Source: Massilia oculi
Lineage (GTDB): Bacteria > Pseudomonadota > Gammaproteobacteria > Burkholderiales > Burkholderiaceae_D
Direction: 5' to 3'
DNA: 64,000 nucleotides
Assembly (NCBI RefSeq): GCF_003143515.1
Contig: NZ_CP029343.1
Coordinates: 2,914,001-2,978,000 of the forward strand
Part shown: in pieces, positions 57,403-64,000 of the stretch
Position numbering within the stretch: position 1 is the first letter of the stretch
How the letters are laid out: each line of letters opens with the position of its first letter
Made by a program: the position numbers and the translations under genes
The notes under the pieces: generated by a model
The model's database searches: none
What the model was told of the DNA's origin: nothing
The model's input: only the letters and a program-made list of their open reading frames with translations

Positions 57403-57610
57403 TGTGGAAAAGCCGCTGCATATCCACAGCATCAGATGTGCAAAACAGGACCTTTTTTTGGGAGCCGATTTGTTGTCCAAGAACCGTGCAAGCCGGACGC
57501 AAGCTTTTTCCAGCGCGTAAACGAGGTCGTAAACCATTGATACTGTGGAGTAAACGCACCTTATCCACAGAGAACGTCGCGTTTACCTACTACTATCAAC
57601 CTTGTATACA
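57403..57610 (+). repeat. oriC module C (DnaA boxes, DnaA-trio, TTGTATACA)
   Basis: TGTGGAAAA (57403), ATATCCACA (57420), TGTGGAGTA (57544), perfect TTATCCACA (57561-57569), 17-nt spacer, CTACTACTATCA (57587-57598), TTGTATACA (57602-57610). It is followed by the AT-rich CTCTTAATTAAATAAGC. Confidence 0.8.
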
Positions 57611-57732
57611 TATCTCTTAATTAAATAAGCAAACACAGCGCAGGCAGAAAAAGCGTCTTCCAGAACAGGTCGCTCACCACGTCCAGCAAGAACCACGATT
57701 GCTGCAATTCGAGAACTGAATGCGATGGAAGC

Positions 57733-57814
57733 TGTGTACAATCCGTCCCTTATTCACAGTTGCCTGTCTGTACGGCCTTGAAGGCTTCAACACCTCTCCA
57801 TACACCTACTATCA
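57733..57814 (+). repeat. Degenerate fourth origin-like module overlapping the mtnN leader
   Basis: TGTGTACAA (57733), TTATTCACA (57750-57758, fits TTATNCACA) and CTACTATCA (57806-57814). Spacing from box to trio is 47 bp and TTGTATACA is missing, so it is off the 373-bp register. The trio ends at the first base of the mtnN ribosome binding site AGGAAG. Confidence 0.5.
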
Positions 57815-57821
57815 GGAAGAC

Positions 57822-58616
57822 ATGCGTCTAGGGATCATCAGCGCCTTGCACGAAGAACAGGCAGGGCTCGTGGAAGCCATGGGAGGGCCCGCCAAGCTCA
57901 TCTACGGCAAACGCGAGTTCTGGGTCGGACGACTGTGGGAAATCGACGCTGTGTGCGTTTTATCGCGTATTGGCAAGGTTGCCGCTGCCATGACGGCGAC
58001 AACGCTTGTGGAAAAGTTTGGAGTTACGCACATCCTCTTCACCGGCGTTGCCGGCGCGGGGGATAAGACGATCCATGTGGGCGACATCGTGGTGGCCGAA
58101 TCGCTGGTCCAGCACGATATGGATGCCAGCCCCCTGTTCCCCCGTTTCGAAGTGCCGCTCACGGGCCAGACGCATTTCCAGCCAGACCAGCAGCTGTCGC
58201 TACGCCTGTCCAGCGCCGCCCACGCCTTCCTGGAATGCGACTTCCTGCAGACGATCTCCGAGACCGAGAGACTGGCTTTTGGCCTGGAACAGCCGCGCGT
58301 GCATCGCGGCCTGATCGCCAGCGGCGACCAGTTCGTCAACGATCGCTTGCGCATCGACGCGCTCAACGGCGCCCTGCCCGGGCTGGTGGCGGTGGAGATG
58401 GAAGGCGCCGCGGTCGCGCAGGTGTGTCACGAACTGGACGTGCCGTTCGCCGTCATCCGCGCGGTGTCGGACAATGCCAATGAAAACGCGGCCCACGACT
58501 TCATGCGCTTCGTGAAGTCGGTGGCCGCGCAGTACGCTTTCCACATCACCCGGCGCCTGTGCCGGCATCTGGTGGAAGCGCCGCTTCAGCCCAGGACCGA
58601 GTCGGGCGGGATGTAG
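57822..58616 (+). CDS. mtnN: 5'-methylthioadenosine/S-adenosylhomocysteine nucleosidase family
   Basis: 264 residues from ATG 57822 ([16 protein letters not shown]), with AGGAAG upstream; an in-frame ATG at 57720 would read through origin sequence. Catalytic residues are visible: Glu12 in [17 protein letters not shown] (Glu194) and [11 protein letters not shown] (Asp217). It cleaves MTA and SAH to adenine and thioribose products. It is about 30 residues longer than E. coli MTAN because of a C-terminal extension. Its leader overlaps DnaA boxes. It is convergent with ald, whose stop lies inside its 3' end (31-bp overlap). Confidence 0.9.
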   Translation: MRLGIISALHEEQAGLVEAMGGPAKLIYGKREFWVGRLWEIDAVCVLSRIGKVAAAMTATTLVEKFGVTHILFTGVAGAGDKTIHVGDIVVAESLVQHDMDASPLFPRFEVPLTGQTHFQPDQQLSLRLSSAAHAFLECDFLQTISETERLAFGLEQPRVHRGLIASGDQFVNDRLRIDALNGALPGLVAVEMEGAAVAQVCHELDVPFAVIRAVSDNANENAAHDFMRFVKSVAAQYAFHITRRLCRHLVEAPLQPRTESGGM

Positions 58617-59701
58617 TCGTAGCCCAGGGCCTGGGCGACGGCTTCGAAGGTCACCTTGCCCTGGCAGACGTTCAGGCCATGGCGCAGGTGGACGTCGTCC
58701 GCCAGTGCGCGCCGCCAGCCCTTGTTCGCCAGCGCCAGGGCATGGCCGATGGTGGCGTTGTTCAGGGCGAAGGTCGAGGTGCGCGCCACGGCGCCCGGCA
58801 TGTTCGCGACGCAGTAGTGGACCACGCCATCGACCAGGAAGGTCGGATCGGCGTGCGTCGTCGGATGCGAAGTCTCGAAACAGCCACCCTGGTCGATTGC
58901 CACGTCGACGACGACGGCGCCCTTCTTCATGCGCGAGACCATGTCGCGCGTGACCAGTTTCGGCGCCGCAGCCCCGGGTACCAGCACGCCGCCGATCACC
59001 AGGTCGGCGTCCAGGACCGCTTCCTCGAGCGCATGGGCATTGGAATACAGGGTCGAGATGCGGTTGCCGAACACCAGGTCGAGCTGGCGCAGGCGGTCGA
59101 CGTTCTTGTCGAGCACCGTGACGCGGGCGCCCGTGCCGACCGCCATTTGCAGCGCATTGGCGCCGACCACGCCGGCGCCGATGATGACGACATGGCCGGC
59201 CGCCACGCCAGGCACGCCGCCCAGCAGCAGGCCCATGCCGCCCCGGGACTTCTCGAGGTGGGCGGCGCCGGCCTGGATGGACATGCGGCCCGCGACTTCG
59301 CTCATCGGCGCAAGCAGGGGCAAGCCGCCGCCCGGGCCGGTGATCGTTTCGTAGGCAATGCAGATGGCGCCCGATTTGACCAGGGCCGCGGTTTGCTCCG
59401 GATCGGGAGCCAGGTGGAGGTAGGTGTAGAGGATCTGGCCGTCGCGCAGCATCGCGCACTCGAGCGGTTGCGGCTCCTTGACCTTGACGATCATGTCGGC
59501 GCGCGCGAAGACTTCCTGGGCGCTGCCGGCGATGGCGGCGCCGGCGGCGGTGTAGTGCGCGTCGCTCAGGCCGATCTCGCTGCCAGCGTCTTGCTGGACG
59601 ATGACCTGGTGGCCGCGTGTTATCAGTTCGTGCACGGACGCCGGCGTGAGGCCGACGCGGTATTCGTGGTTCTTGATTTCCTTTGGAACGCCTACAAGCA
59701 T
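58586..59701 (-). CDS. ald: Alanine dehydrogenase
   Basis: 371 residues from ATG 59701 ([20 protein letters not shown]), with AGGAGA upstream. NAD-dependent oxidative deamination of L-alanine to pyruvate. [10 protein letters not shown] and [16 protein letters not shown] are typical, and the Rossmann segment [28 protein letters not shown] follows. The end YIPPDSVLG is usual. It is 100 bp downstream of putA on the same strand, a proline/alanine catabolic pair. Its last 31 bp overlap mtnN. Confidence 0.95.
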   Translation of the reverse strand: MLVGVPKEIKNHEYRVGLTPASVHELITRGHQVIVQQDAGSEIGLSDAHYTAAGAAIAGSAQEVFARADMIVKVKEPQPLECAMLRDGQILYTYLHLAPDPEQTAALVKSGAICIAYETITGPGGGLPLLAPMSEVAGRMSIQAGAAHLEKSRGGMGLLLGGVPGVAAGHVVIIGAGVVGANALQMAVGTGARVTVLDKNVDRLRQLDLVFGNRISTLYSNAHALEEAVLDADLVIGGVLVPGAAAPKLVTRDMVSRMKKGAVVVDVAIDQGGCFETSHPTTHADPTFLVDGVVHYCVANMPGAVARTSTFALNNATIGHALALANKGWRRALADDVHLRHGLNVCQGKVTFEAVAQALGYDYIPPDSVLG

Positions 59702-59765
59702 GGTTGTCTCCTGTTGTGGGTTGTTCTTGCTGGTGCTTCTCCTGCCGGTTTCTTGTTTGTCGGAC

Positions 59766-59790
59766 GCGTGGGCGGCAAAGCCGCCCACGC
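59766..59790. repeat. Perfect 11-bp hairpin between putA and ald
   Basis: GCGTGGGCGGC-AAA-GCCGCCCACGC, 12 bp after the putA stop. There is no T tract, so partial attenuation or mRNA stabilisation is more likely than termination. It shares the GTGGRC core and 3-nt loop with the hairpins at 2885 and 34468. Confidence 0.65.
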
Positions 59791-59801
59791 TACGATGATT
59801 C

Positions 59802-62800
59802 TTACAGGCCCAAGGTCATCAGGCTTGCGTTGCCGCCAGCGGCCGTCGTGTTGACGCAGACCGCCCGCTCGGCGACCAGGCGCCACAGGTCCACCGGGAC
59901 CAGGGCGTCGGTATCGACGATGCCGACGATCGCGCCCGGACGCGCCGCCAGCCGGGTGCGCAGCAGGCCGGCCAGGCCGGTTTCGACCAGCGCGATCGCG
60001 ACGTCGGCCGCGTCGATTTCTTCCTTGCCCACGAAGCGTACGCGTTCCTTCACCGCCGCCGGCAGGTTGGCCGGAATCGCGTCCGGCGCCGGCGCCAGCA
60101 CCAGGGCGCGGTTGCCGGTGGCGAGGGCCGCTGCCAATTGATTGAGCAGGCCGGCGGAGGTGGCGGGCGCGCACAGCACGGCGCCGCGTGGCGTGAACGA
60201 CAGGCGGTTGCTTTCGCCGGTCGGGCCGGGCAGGTCCATCGACACGCCATTGAGCGAGGTGCGCGCGTAGCCTTCGGCCAGCGCGGCCATCGGCTGCTGG
60301 CCGTTGGCGCGCAGCCAGCCGATCAGGGCCTCCAATGCCGCTTCCGGCTGGCGCACATGTTCCATCAAGGGCGCCGCGCCGCGCTGCAGGCGTTTCAGGT
60401 AGAGCGGGCCGCCGGCCTTCGGACCGGTGCCCGACTTGCCTTCGCCGCCGAACGGCTGCACGCCGACCACCGCGCCGACGATGTTGCGGTTGACGTAGAT
60501 ATTGCCGACGTGGGCGCGGTTGACGATGGTGTCGATGGTTTCATCGATGCGCGAATGCACGCCCAGGGTCAGGCCATAGCCGGTGGCGTTGATCGCATCG
60601 ATCACCGAGGGCAGCTCGGCGCGGCGGTAGCGCACGATGTGCAGCACCGGACCGAAGACTTCCTGCTTGAGCTCCGCCAGCGAAGCGATTTCGAGCACGG
60701 TCGGCGGCACGAAGGTGCCGGCAGCGACGACCGACGCCGGCAGCTCGAGCGCGAAGTGGCTGCGCGCGGTGGCCCTGGTGCGCTCGATGTGGGCCAGCAG
60801 GTTGCGCTGGGCCTCGGCATCGATCACCGGGCCGATGTCGGTCGCCAGGCGGTCCGGGCAGCCCACGCGCAGTTCCTGCATCGCGCCCTTGAGCATCTTG
60901 ATGGTCTTGTCGGCGATGTCCTCCTGCAGGAACAGCACGCGCAGCGCCGAGCAGCGCTGGCCGGCCGAATCGAAGGCAGAGCTCAGGACGTCCTGCACCA
61001 CCTGCTCCGGCAGCGCCGAGGAGTCGACGATCAGCGCATTCTGGCCGCCGGTTTCCGCCACCAGCGGGATGTCGATGCCTTCCTGTTCCGCGCGCTTGGC
61101 CAGCGTGCGGTTGATCAGCTGGGCGACTTCGGTCGACCCGGTGAAGATCACGCCCTTGATGCGGCTGTCCGCCGTCAGGGCGGCGCCAACCACTTCGCCG
61201 CGGCCCGGCAGCAGCTGCAGCGCGGCGCGCGGCGTGCCCGCCTCGAGGAACAGTTCCACCGCGCGGCAGGCGATCAATGGCGTTTGCTCGGCCGGCTTGG
61301 CCAGTACCACGTTGCCGGCGGCGAGGGCGGCCGCCACCTGGCCGGTGAAGATCGCCAGCGGGAAGTTCCAGGGGCTGATGCAACTCACGGGACCGAGCGC
61401 CTCGGCCTTGCTCGAGCCGCGGATCTGCACCGCGTAGTAGCGCAGGAAGTCGACCGCTTCGCGCAGTTCGGCAATCGCGTTCGGCAGCGATTTACCGGCT
61501 TCGCGCACGGCCAGGGCCATCAACTCGACGCCGTGCTGTTCGAACAAATCGGCAGTGCGCTCGAGGATCGCGGCGCGTTCGTGGGTGGCGGTGGCGGCCC
61601 ATTCGCCGGCGAAGGCGCTGGCCGCGGCCAGGGCGGTTTCGACGTCGGTGCGCGAGGCTTCGCTCACCTGGCCGACGATATCGCTCGACATCGCGGGATT
61701 GACCACATTGGCGGGCACGCCGGCATCGACCGAACCGTCGATCAGTGGGCCGGCGACGTGCTGGCGCTGCTGCGCGAGACCATCCGCCACCTTGGCAAGG
61801 ATGTCTTCGTTGACCAGGTCCATGCCGCTTGAATTCTTGCGCTCGGCGCCGAACATGTCGAGCGGCAGCGCGATCGCCGGATGCGGACGGCCAGCACTGG
61901 CGCGTGCGACGTCGAAGGGATCGGTGAGCAGCGTGTCGATCGCCACGTTCTCGTCGACGATCTGGTTCACGAAGGAGGAGTTGGCGCCGTTTTCCAGCAG
62001 GCGGCGCACCAGGTAGGCCAGCAGGGTTTCGTGCGAGCCGACCGGCGCGTAGATGCGGCAAGCCTTGTCCAGGTTCTTGCTGCCCACGACCTGGTCGTAC
62101 AGCGTCTCGCCCATGCCGTGCAGGCACTGGAACTCGTAGTTGCTGACCTGGTCCTGCCTGGCCCAGGTGTAGATCACCGACAGCGTGTGGGCGTTGTGGG
62201 TGGCGAACTGCGGATACAGCACGTCGGCCGCAGCCAGCAGCTTGCGCGCGCACGTCAGGTAGGAGACGTCGGTGTACACCTTGCGCGTGTAGACCGGATA
62301 GCCGGGCATGCCGTCGACCTGGGCGCGCTTGATCTCGGCATCCCAGTAGGCGCCCTTCACCAGGCGCACCATGAACTTCTGGCCGCTGCGCTTGGCCAGG
62401 TCGACAAGAAAGTCGATCACGAACGGGCAGCGTTTCTGATAGGCCTGCACCACCAGTCCGATGCCTTCGAAGCCGGACAGCTCGGGATCGAACGCCAGCG
62501 CTTCGAGCATGTCGAGCGAGATCTCGAGACGGTCGGCTTCCTCGGCGTCGATATTGATGCCGATGTTGTAGGTCTTGGCCAGCAGGACCAGGCTGCGCAC
62601 GCGCGGCAGCAGCTCGCCCATCACGCGCGCGTATTGCGCACGGCTGTAGCGCGGATGCAGCGCCGACAGCTTGATCGAAATACCCGGACCGTCCTTGATG
62701 CCGCGGCCATTGGAGGCCTTGCCGATCGCGTGGATGGCGGCTTCGTATGAGGCGTAATAATTCCTGGCGTCGCTTTCGGTCAGCGCCGCCTCGCCCAGCA

Positions 62801-63449
62801 TGTCGTAGGAGTAGCGATAGCCGCGGGTCTCGTTGTCGCGGCTGTTCTTCAGCGCTTCGTCGATGGTCTGGCCGGTGACGAACTGGTTGCCCAGCATGCG
62901 CATCGCCATGTCGACGCCCTTGCGGATCAGCGGTTCGCCGCCCTTCGCGATCAGGCGCGTGAGCGCCGAGCCGAGACCCTGCTCGCTATTGGTCGAGACC
63001 AGCTTGCCGGTGATGAGCAGGCCCCAGGTCGCGGCATTGACGAACAGCGACGGCGATTCGCCCAGGTGCTTGCGCCAGTCGCCGCGGCTGATCTTGTCGG
63101 CGATGAGGCGATCGGCGGTTTCGCTGTCCGGGATGCGCAGCAGCGCTTCTGCCAGGCACATCAGCGCGACGCCTTCGTCCGACGACAGCGAGAACTCGTG
63201 CATCAGCGCGTCCACGCCCGAGGCGCGGGTGCGCTTTTCGCGCACTGCCGAGACCAGGCGGTGCGCCAGCGGCTGGGCTTCTGCGCCGGGCGTTGCGCCT
63301 TGCGCCAGCAGCCATTGGACGGCCTCGGTTTCATCGCGGCGATAGGCGGCGGTGATGGCGGCGCGCAGGGGCGTCTGCCCGCGCTTGGTTTCAGCGTGGA
63401 GGGCGTCGAAGGGGACGAAGGTGGAGGCCGGGGAAGCAGCGATCTGCAT
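59802..63449 (-). CDS. putA: Bifunctional proline dehydrogenase / delta-1-pyrroline-5-carboxylate dehydrogenase
   Basis: 1215 residues. It oxidises proline to glutamate in two steps with substrate channelling. The FAD-dependent proline dehydrogenase barrel is in the first half (IKLSALHPRYSRAQY, VRLVKGAYWDAEIKRAQ, FATHNAHTLSVI). The aldehyde dehydrogenase domain follows (CISPWNFPLAIFTGQVAAALAAGN, ETGGQNALIVDSSALPEQ and the catalytic Cys near 833 in SAGQRCSALRV). A C-terminal ALDH-like domain of about 200 residues follows. The N-terminus lacks the ribbon-helix-helix DNA-binding domain of trifunctional PutA, so control must come from elsewhere, most likely the divergent Lrp-type gene. Confidence 0.96.
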   Translation of the reverse strand: MQIAASPASTFVPFDALHAETKRGQTPLRAAITAAYRRDETEAVQWLLAQGATPGAEAQPLAHRLVSAVREKRTRASGVDALMHEFSLSSDEGVALMCLAEALLRIPDSETADRLIADKISRGDWRKHLGESPSLFVNAATWGLLITGKLVSTNSEQGLGSALTRLIAKGGEPLIRKGVDMAMRMLGNQFVTGQTIDEALKNSRDNETRGYRYSYDMLGEAALTESDARNYYASYEAAIHAIGKASNGRGIKDGPGISIKLSALHPRYSRAQYARVMGELLPRVRSLVLLAKTYNIGINIDAEEADRLEISLDMLEALAFDPELSGFEGIGLVVQAYQKRCPFVIDFLVDLAKRSGQKFMVRLVKGAYWDAEIKRAQVDGMPGYPVYTRKVYTDVSYLTCARKLLAAADVLYPQFATHNAHTLSVIYTWARQDQVSNYEFQCLHGMGETLYDQVVGSKNLDKACRIYAPVGSHETLLAYLVRRLLENGANSSFVNQIVDENVAIDTLLTDPFDVARASAGRPHPAIALPLDMFGAERKNSSGMDLVNEDILAKVADGLAQQRQHVAGPLIDGSVDAGVPANVVNPAMSSDIVGQVSEASRTDVETALAAASAFAGEWAATATHERAAILERTADLFEQHGVELMALAVREAGKSLPNAIAELREAVDFLRYYAVQIRGSSKAEALGPVSCISPWNFPLAIFTGQVAAALAAGNVVLAKPAEQTPLIACRAVELFLEAGTPRAALQLLPGRGEVVGAALTADSRIKGVIFTGSTEVAQLINRTLAKRAEQEGIDIPLVAETGGQNALIVDSSALPEQVVQDVLSSAFDSAGQRCSALRVLFLQEDIADKTIKMLKGAMQELRVGCPDRLATDIGPVIDAEAQRNLLAHIERTRATARSHFALELPASVVAAGTFVPPTVLEIASLAELKQEVFGPVLHIVRYRRAELPSVIDAINATGYGLTLGVHSRIDETIDTIVNRAHVGNIYVNRNIVGAVVGVQPFGGEGKSGTGPKAGGPLYLKRLQRGAAPLMEHVRQPEAALEALIGWLRANGQQPMAALAEGYARTSLNGVSMDLPGPTGESNRLSFTPRGAVLCAPATSAGLLNQLAAALATGNRALVLAPAPDAIPANLPAAVKERVRFVGKEEIDAADVAIALVETGLAGLLRTRLAARPGAIVGIVDTDALVPVDLWRLVAERAVCVNTTAAGGNASLMTLGL

Positions 63450-63617
63450 GGCTATCTAGTCAAAAGAAAAAGTCACAACGAAGGGCACCGCACAGCAAAA
63501 GCGCCGTCCCACAAATGGTGGTCGGCGCGGTTTGTACGTCGGTGGAAATGATTCGATTGTAGAAGGAATTCTTCTGGATTTATTCTGTTTTTAAACCAGA
63601 CTAGCAATAGATAGTTT

Positions 63618-63645
63618 TTGATGCGACAATCTGACCGAATAAAAT
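63618..63645 (+). promoter_or_regulatory. Promoter of the Lrp-family regulator gene
   Basis: TTGATG (63618-63623), 16 bp, TAAAAT (63640-63645), in the 212-bp divergent gap with putA. Start expected near 63652, just before the ribosome binding site GGGAG. Confidence 0.5.
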
Positions 63646-63661
63646 TAACGGGAGACACCCG

Positions 63662-64000
63662 ATGTTGGACAAGATCAGCAAGAAGATCCTCGCCGAGCTG
63701 CAGAACGACGGGCGCATCAGCAACGTGGAGCTGGCGGCACGGGTCAACCTGTCGCCCGCGGCCTGTCTCGAGCGCGTGCGCAAACTGCACGAATCGGGTT
63801 ACATCATGGGCTACACGGCCCAGCTCAATCCGCAGCTGCTCGACGTGTCGCTGCTGGTCTTCATCGAGGTCGTGCTCGATCGTACCACTCCCGAAGTCTT
63901 CGATGCGTTCAAGCAGAGCGTGCAGATGATTCCCGAGGTGCTGGAATGCCATATGGTGGCCGGCGGCTTCGACTACCTCGTCAAGGCGCGCGTCAAGGAC
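63662..64000 (+). CDS. Lrp/AsnC family transcriptional regulator (3' end outside window)
   Basis: 113 residues visible from ATG 63662 (MLDKISKKILAELQNDGRISNVELAARVNLSPAACLERVRKLHESGYI), the helix-turn-helix of the Lrp family, followed by the start of the RAM ligand-binding domain (LVFIEVVLDRTTPEVFDAF, GGFDYLVKARVKD). It is divergent from putA. Lrp-type PutR/BkdR regulators commonly activate putA in the presence of proline, which is the likely role here. Confidence 0.92.
   Translation, partial: MLDKISKKILAELQNDGRISNVELAARVNLSPAACLERVRKLHESGYIMGYTAQLNPQLLDVSLLVFIEVVLDRTTPEVFDAFKQSVQMIPEVLECHMVAGGFDYLVKARVKD

Larger units (their letters stand above)
56640..57820. other. oriC: Putative chromosomal replication origin (oriC)
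   Basis: A stretch of about 1.2 kb without a protein gene and with more AT and homopolymer runs than its surroundings. It contains at least eight strong DnaA boxes, counting perfect TTATCCACA/TGTGGATAA and 8/9 variants. Three of them are followed at 14-21 bp by arrays of the DnaA-trio type, ending CTACTATCA. The features repeat three times with a period near 373 bp (modules A, B, C), and a fourth weaker set overlaps the mtnN leader. Genes on either side run outward, and parAB, parS, rsmG and mnmG are close. DnaA box clusters could also serve titration, but the box-plus-trio layout argues for unwinding. Confidence 0.8.

Noticed and set aside
56640..57610. CRISPR array
   Set aside because: The repeats are long, diverged, 373 bp apart and few; there are no cas genes.
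56757..57620. Short open frames in both strands of the origin region
   Set aside because: They run through DnaA boxes and repeat modules, lack binding sites for ribosomes and look alike only because the DNA is repeated.

Overview
The window looks like a chromosomal segment of a high-GC betaproteobacterium of the Oxalobacteraceae, most like Massilia/Telluria/Duganella. This is inferred from the gene content and order: hemA-prfA-dsbB-prmC, argB-HAD-slmA, and atpIBEFHAGDC next to parB-parA-rsmG-mnmG. A HAF-repeat PEP-CTERM protein, a PHB-depolymerase-type esterase and a single RAYT transposase fit the same group. No prophage, CRISPR array, plasmid module or rRNA is visible. About 58 protein genes and one tRNA (Thr, GGT) are supported.

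Region 1 (0-9.6 kb): the 3' end of an OmpR-type response regulator, then hemA (tetrapyrrole synthesis), prfA (release factor 1), dsbB (disulfide reoxidation) and prmC (which methylates PrfA). A periplasmic DUF885 peptidase-like protein, gshA, a histone-deacetylase-family hydrolase and elaA follow. Region 2 (9.6-18.4 kb, minus strand): a lipoprotein, a two-component pair, an unusual double-domain PEP-CTERM protein, a small membrane protein, an FKBP lipoprotein, a pyruvyl transferase and kup. Region 3 (18.5-33.5 kb): rarD, ettA, a RAYT element, an outer-membrane barrel, alkB, then a minus-strand operon from pepP down to a MAPEG protein. After that come hpt, a nitronate monooxygenase, small proteins, an esterase and a MITE-like inverted repeat.

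Region 4 (33.5-42.7 kb): argB, tRNA-Thr, a pyrimidine-nucleotidase-like HAD, slmA, fused pabB-pabC, ompW with an FNR/Anr-like box, and several housekeeping or stress enzymes. Region 5 (42.8-50.1 kb): the complete F1Fo ATP synthase operon with a clear sigma-70 promoter upstream of atpI and a terminator after atpC.

Region 6 (50.3-58.6 kb) is the most interesting part. It contains parB, parA, rsmG and mnmG, then three parS sites within about 110 bp. About 2 kb further on is a 1.2-kb gene-free stretch with three direct-repeat modules of about 373 bp. Each module carries DnaA boxes, then a DnaA-trio array (CTACTATCA type), then a conserved 9-mer TTGTATACA. I interpret this as the chromosomal replication origin with a triplicated unwinding unit, lying away from dnaA, which is not in the window. 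The ATP synthase and par genes on its left and mtnN on its right are transcribed away from it, as expected for a bidirectional origin.

Region 7 (58.6-64 kb): alanine dehydrogenase and bifunctional PutA, with a divergent Lrp-family regulator truncated at the window end.
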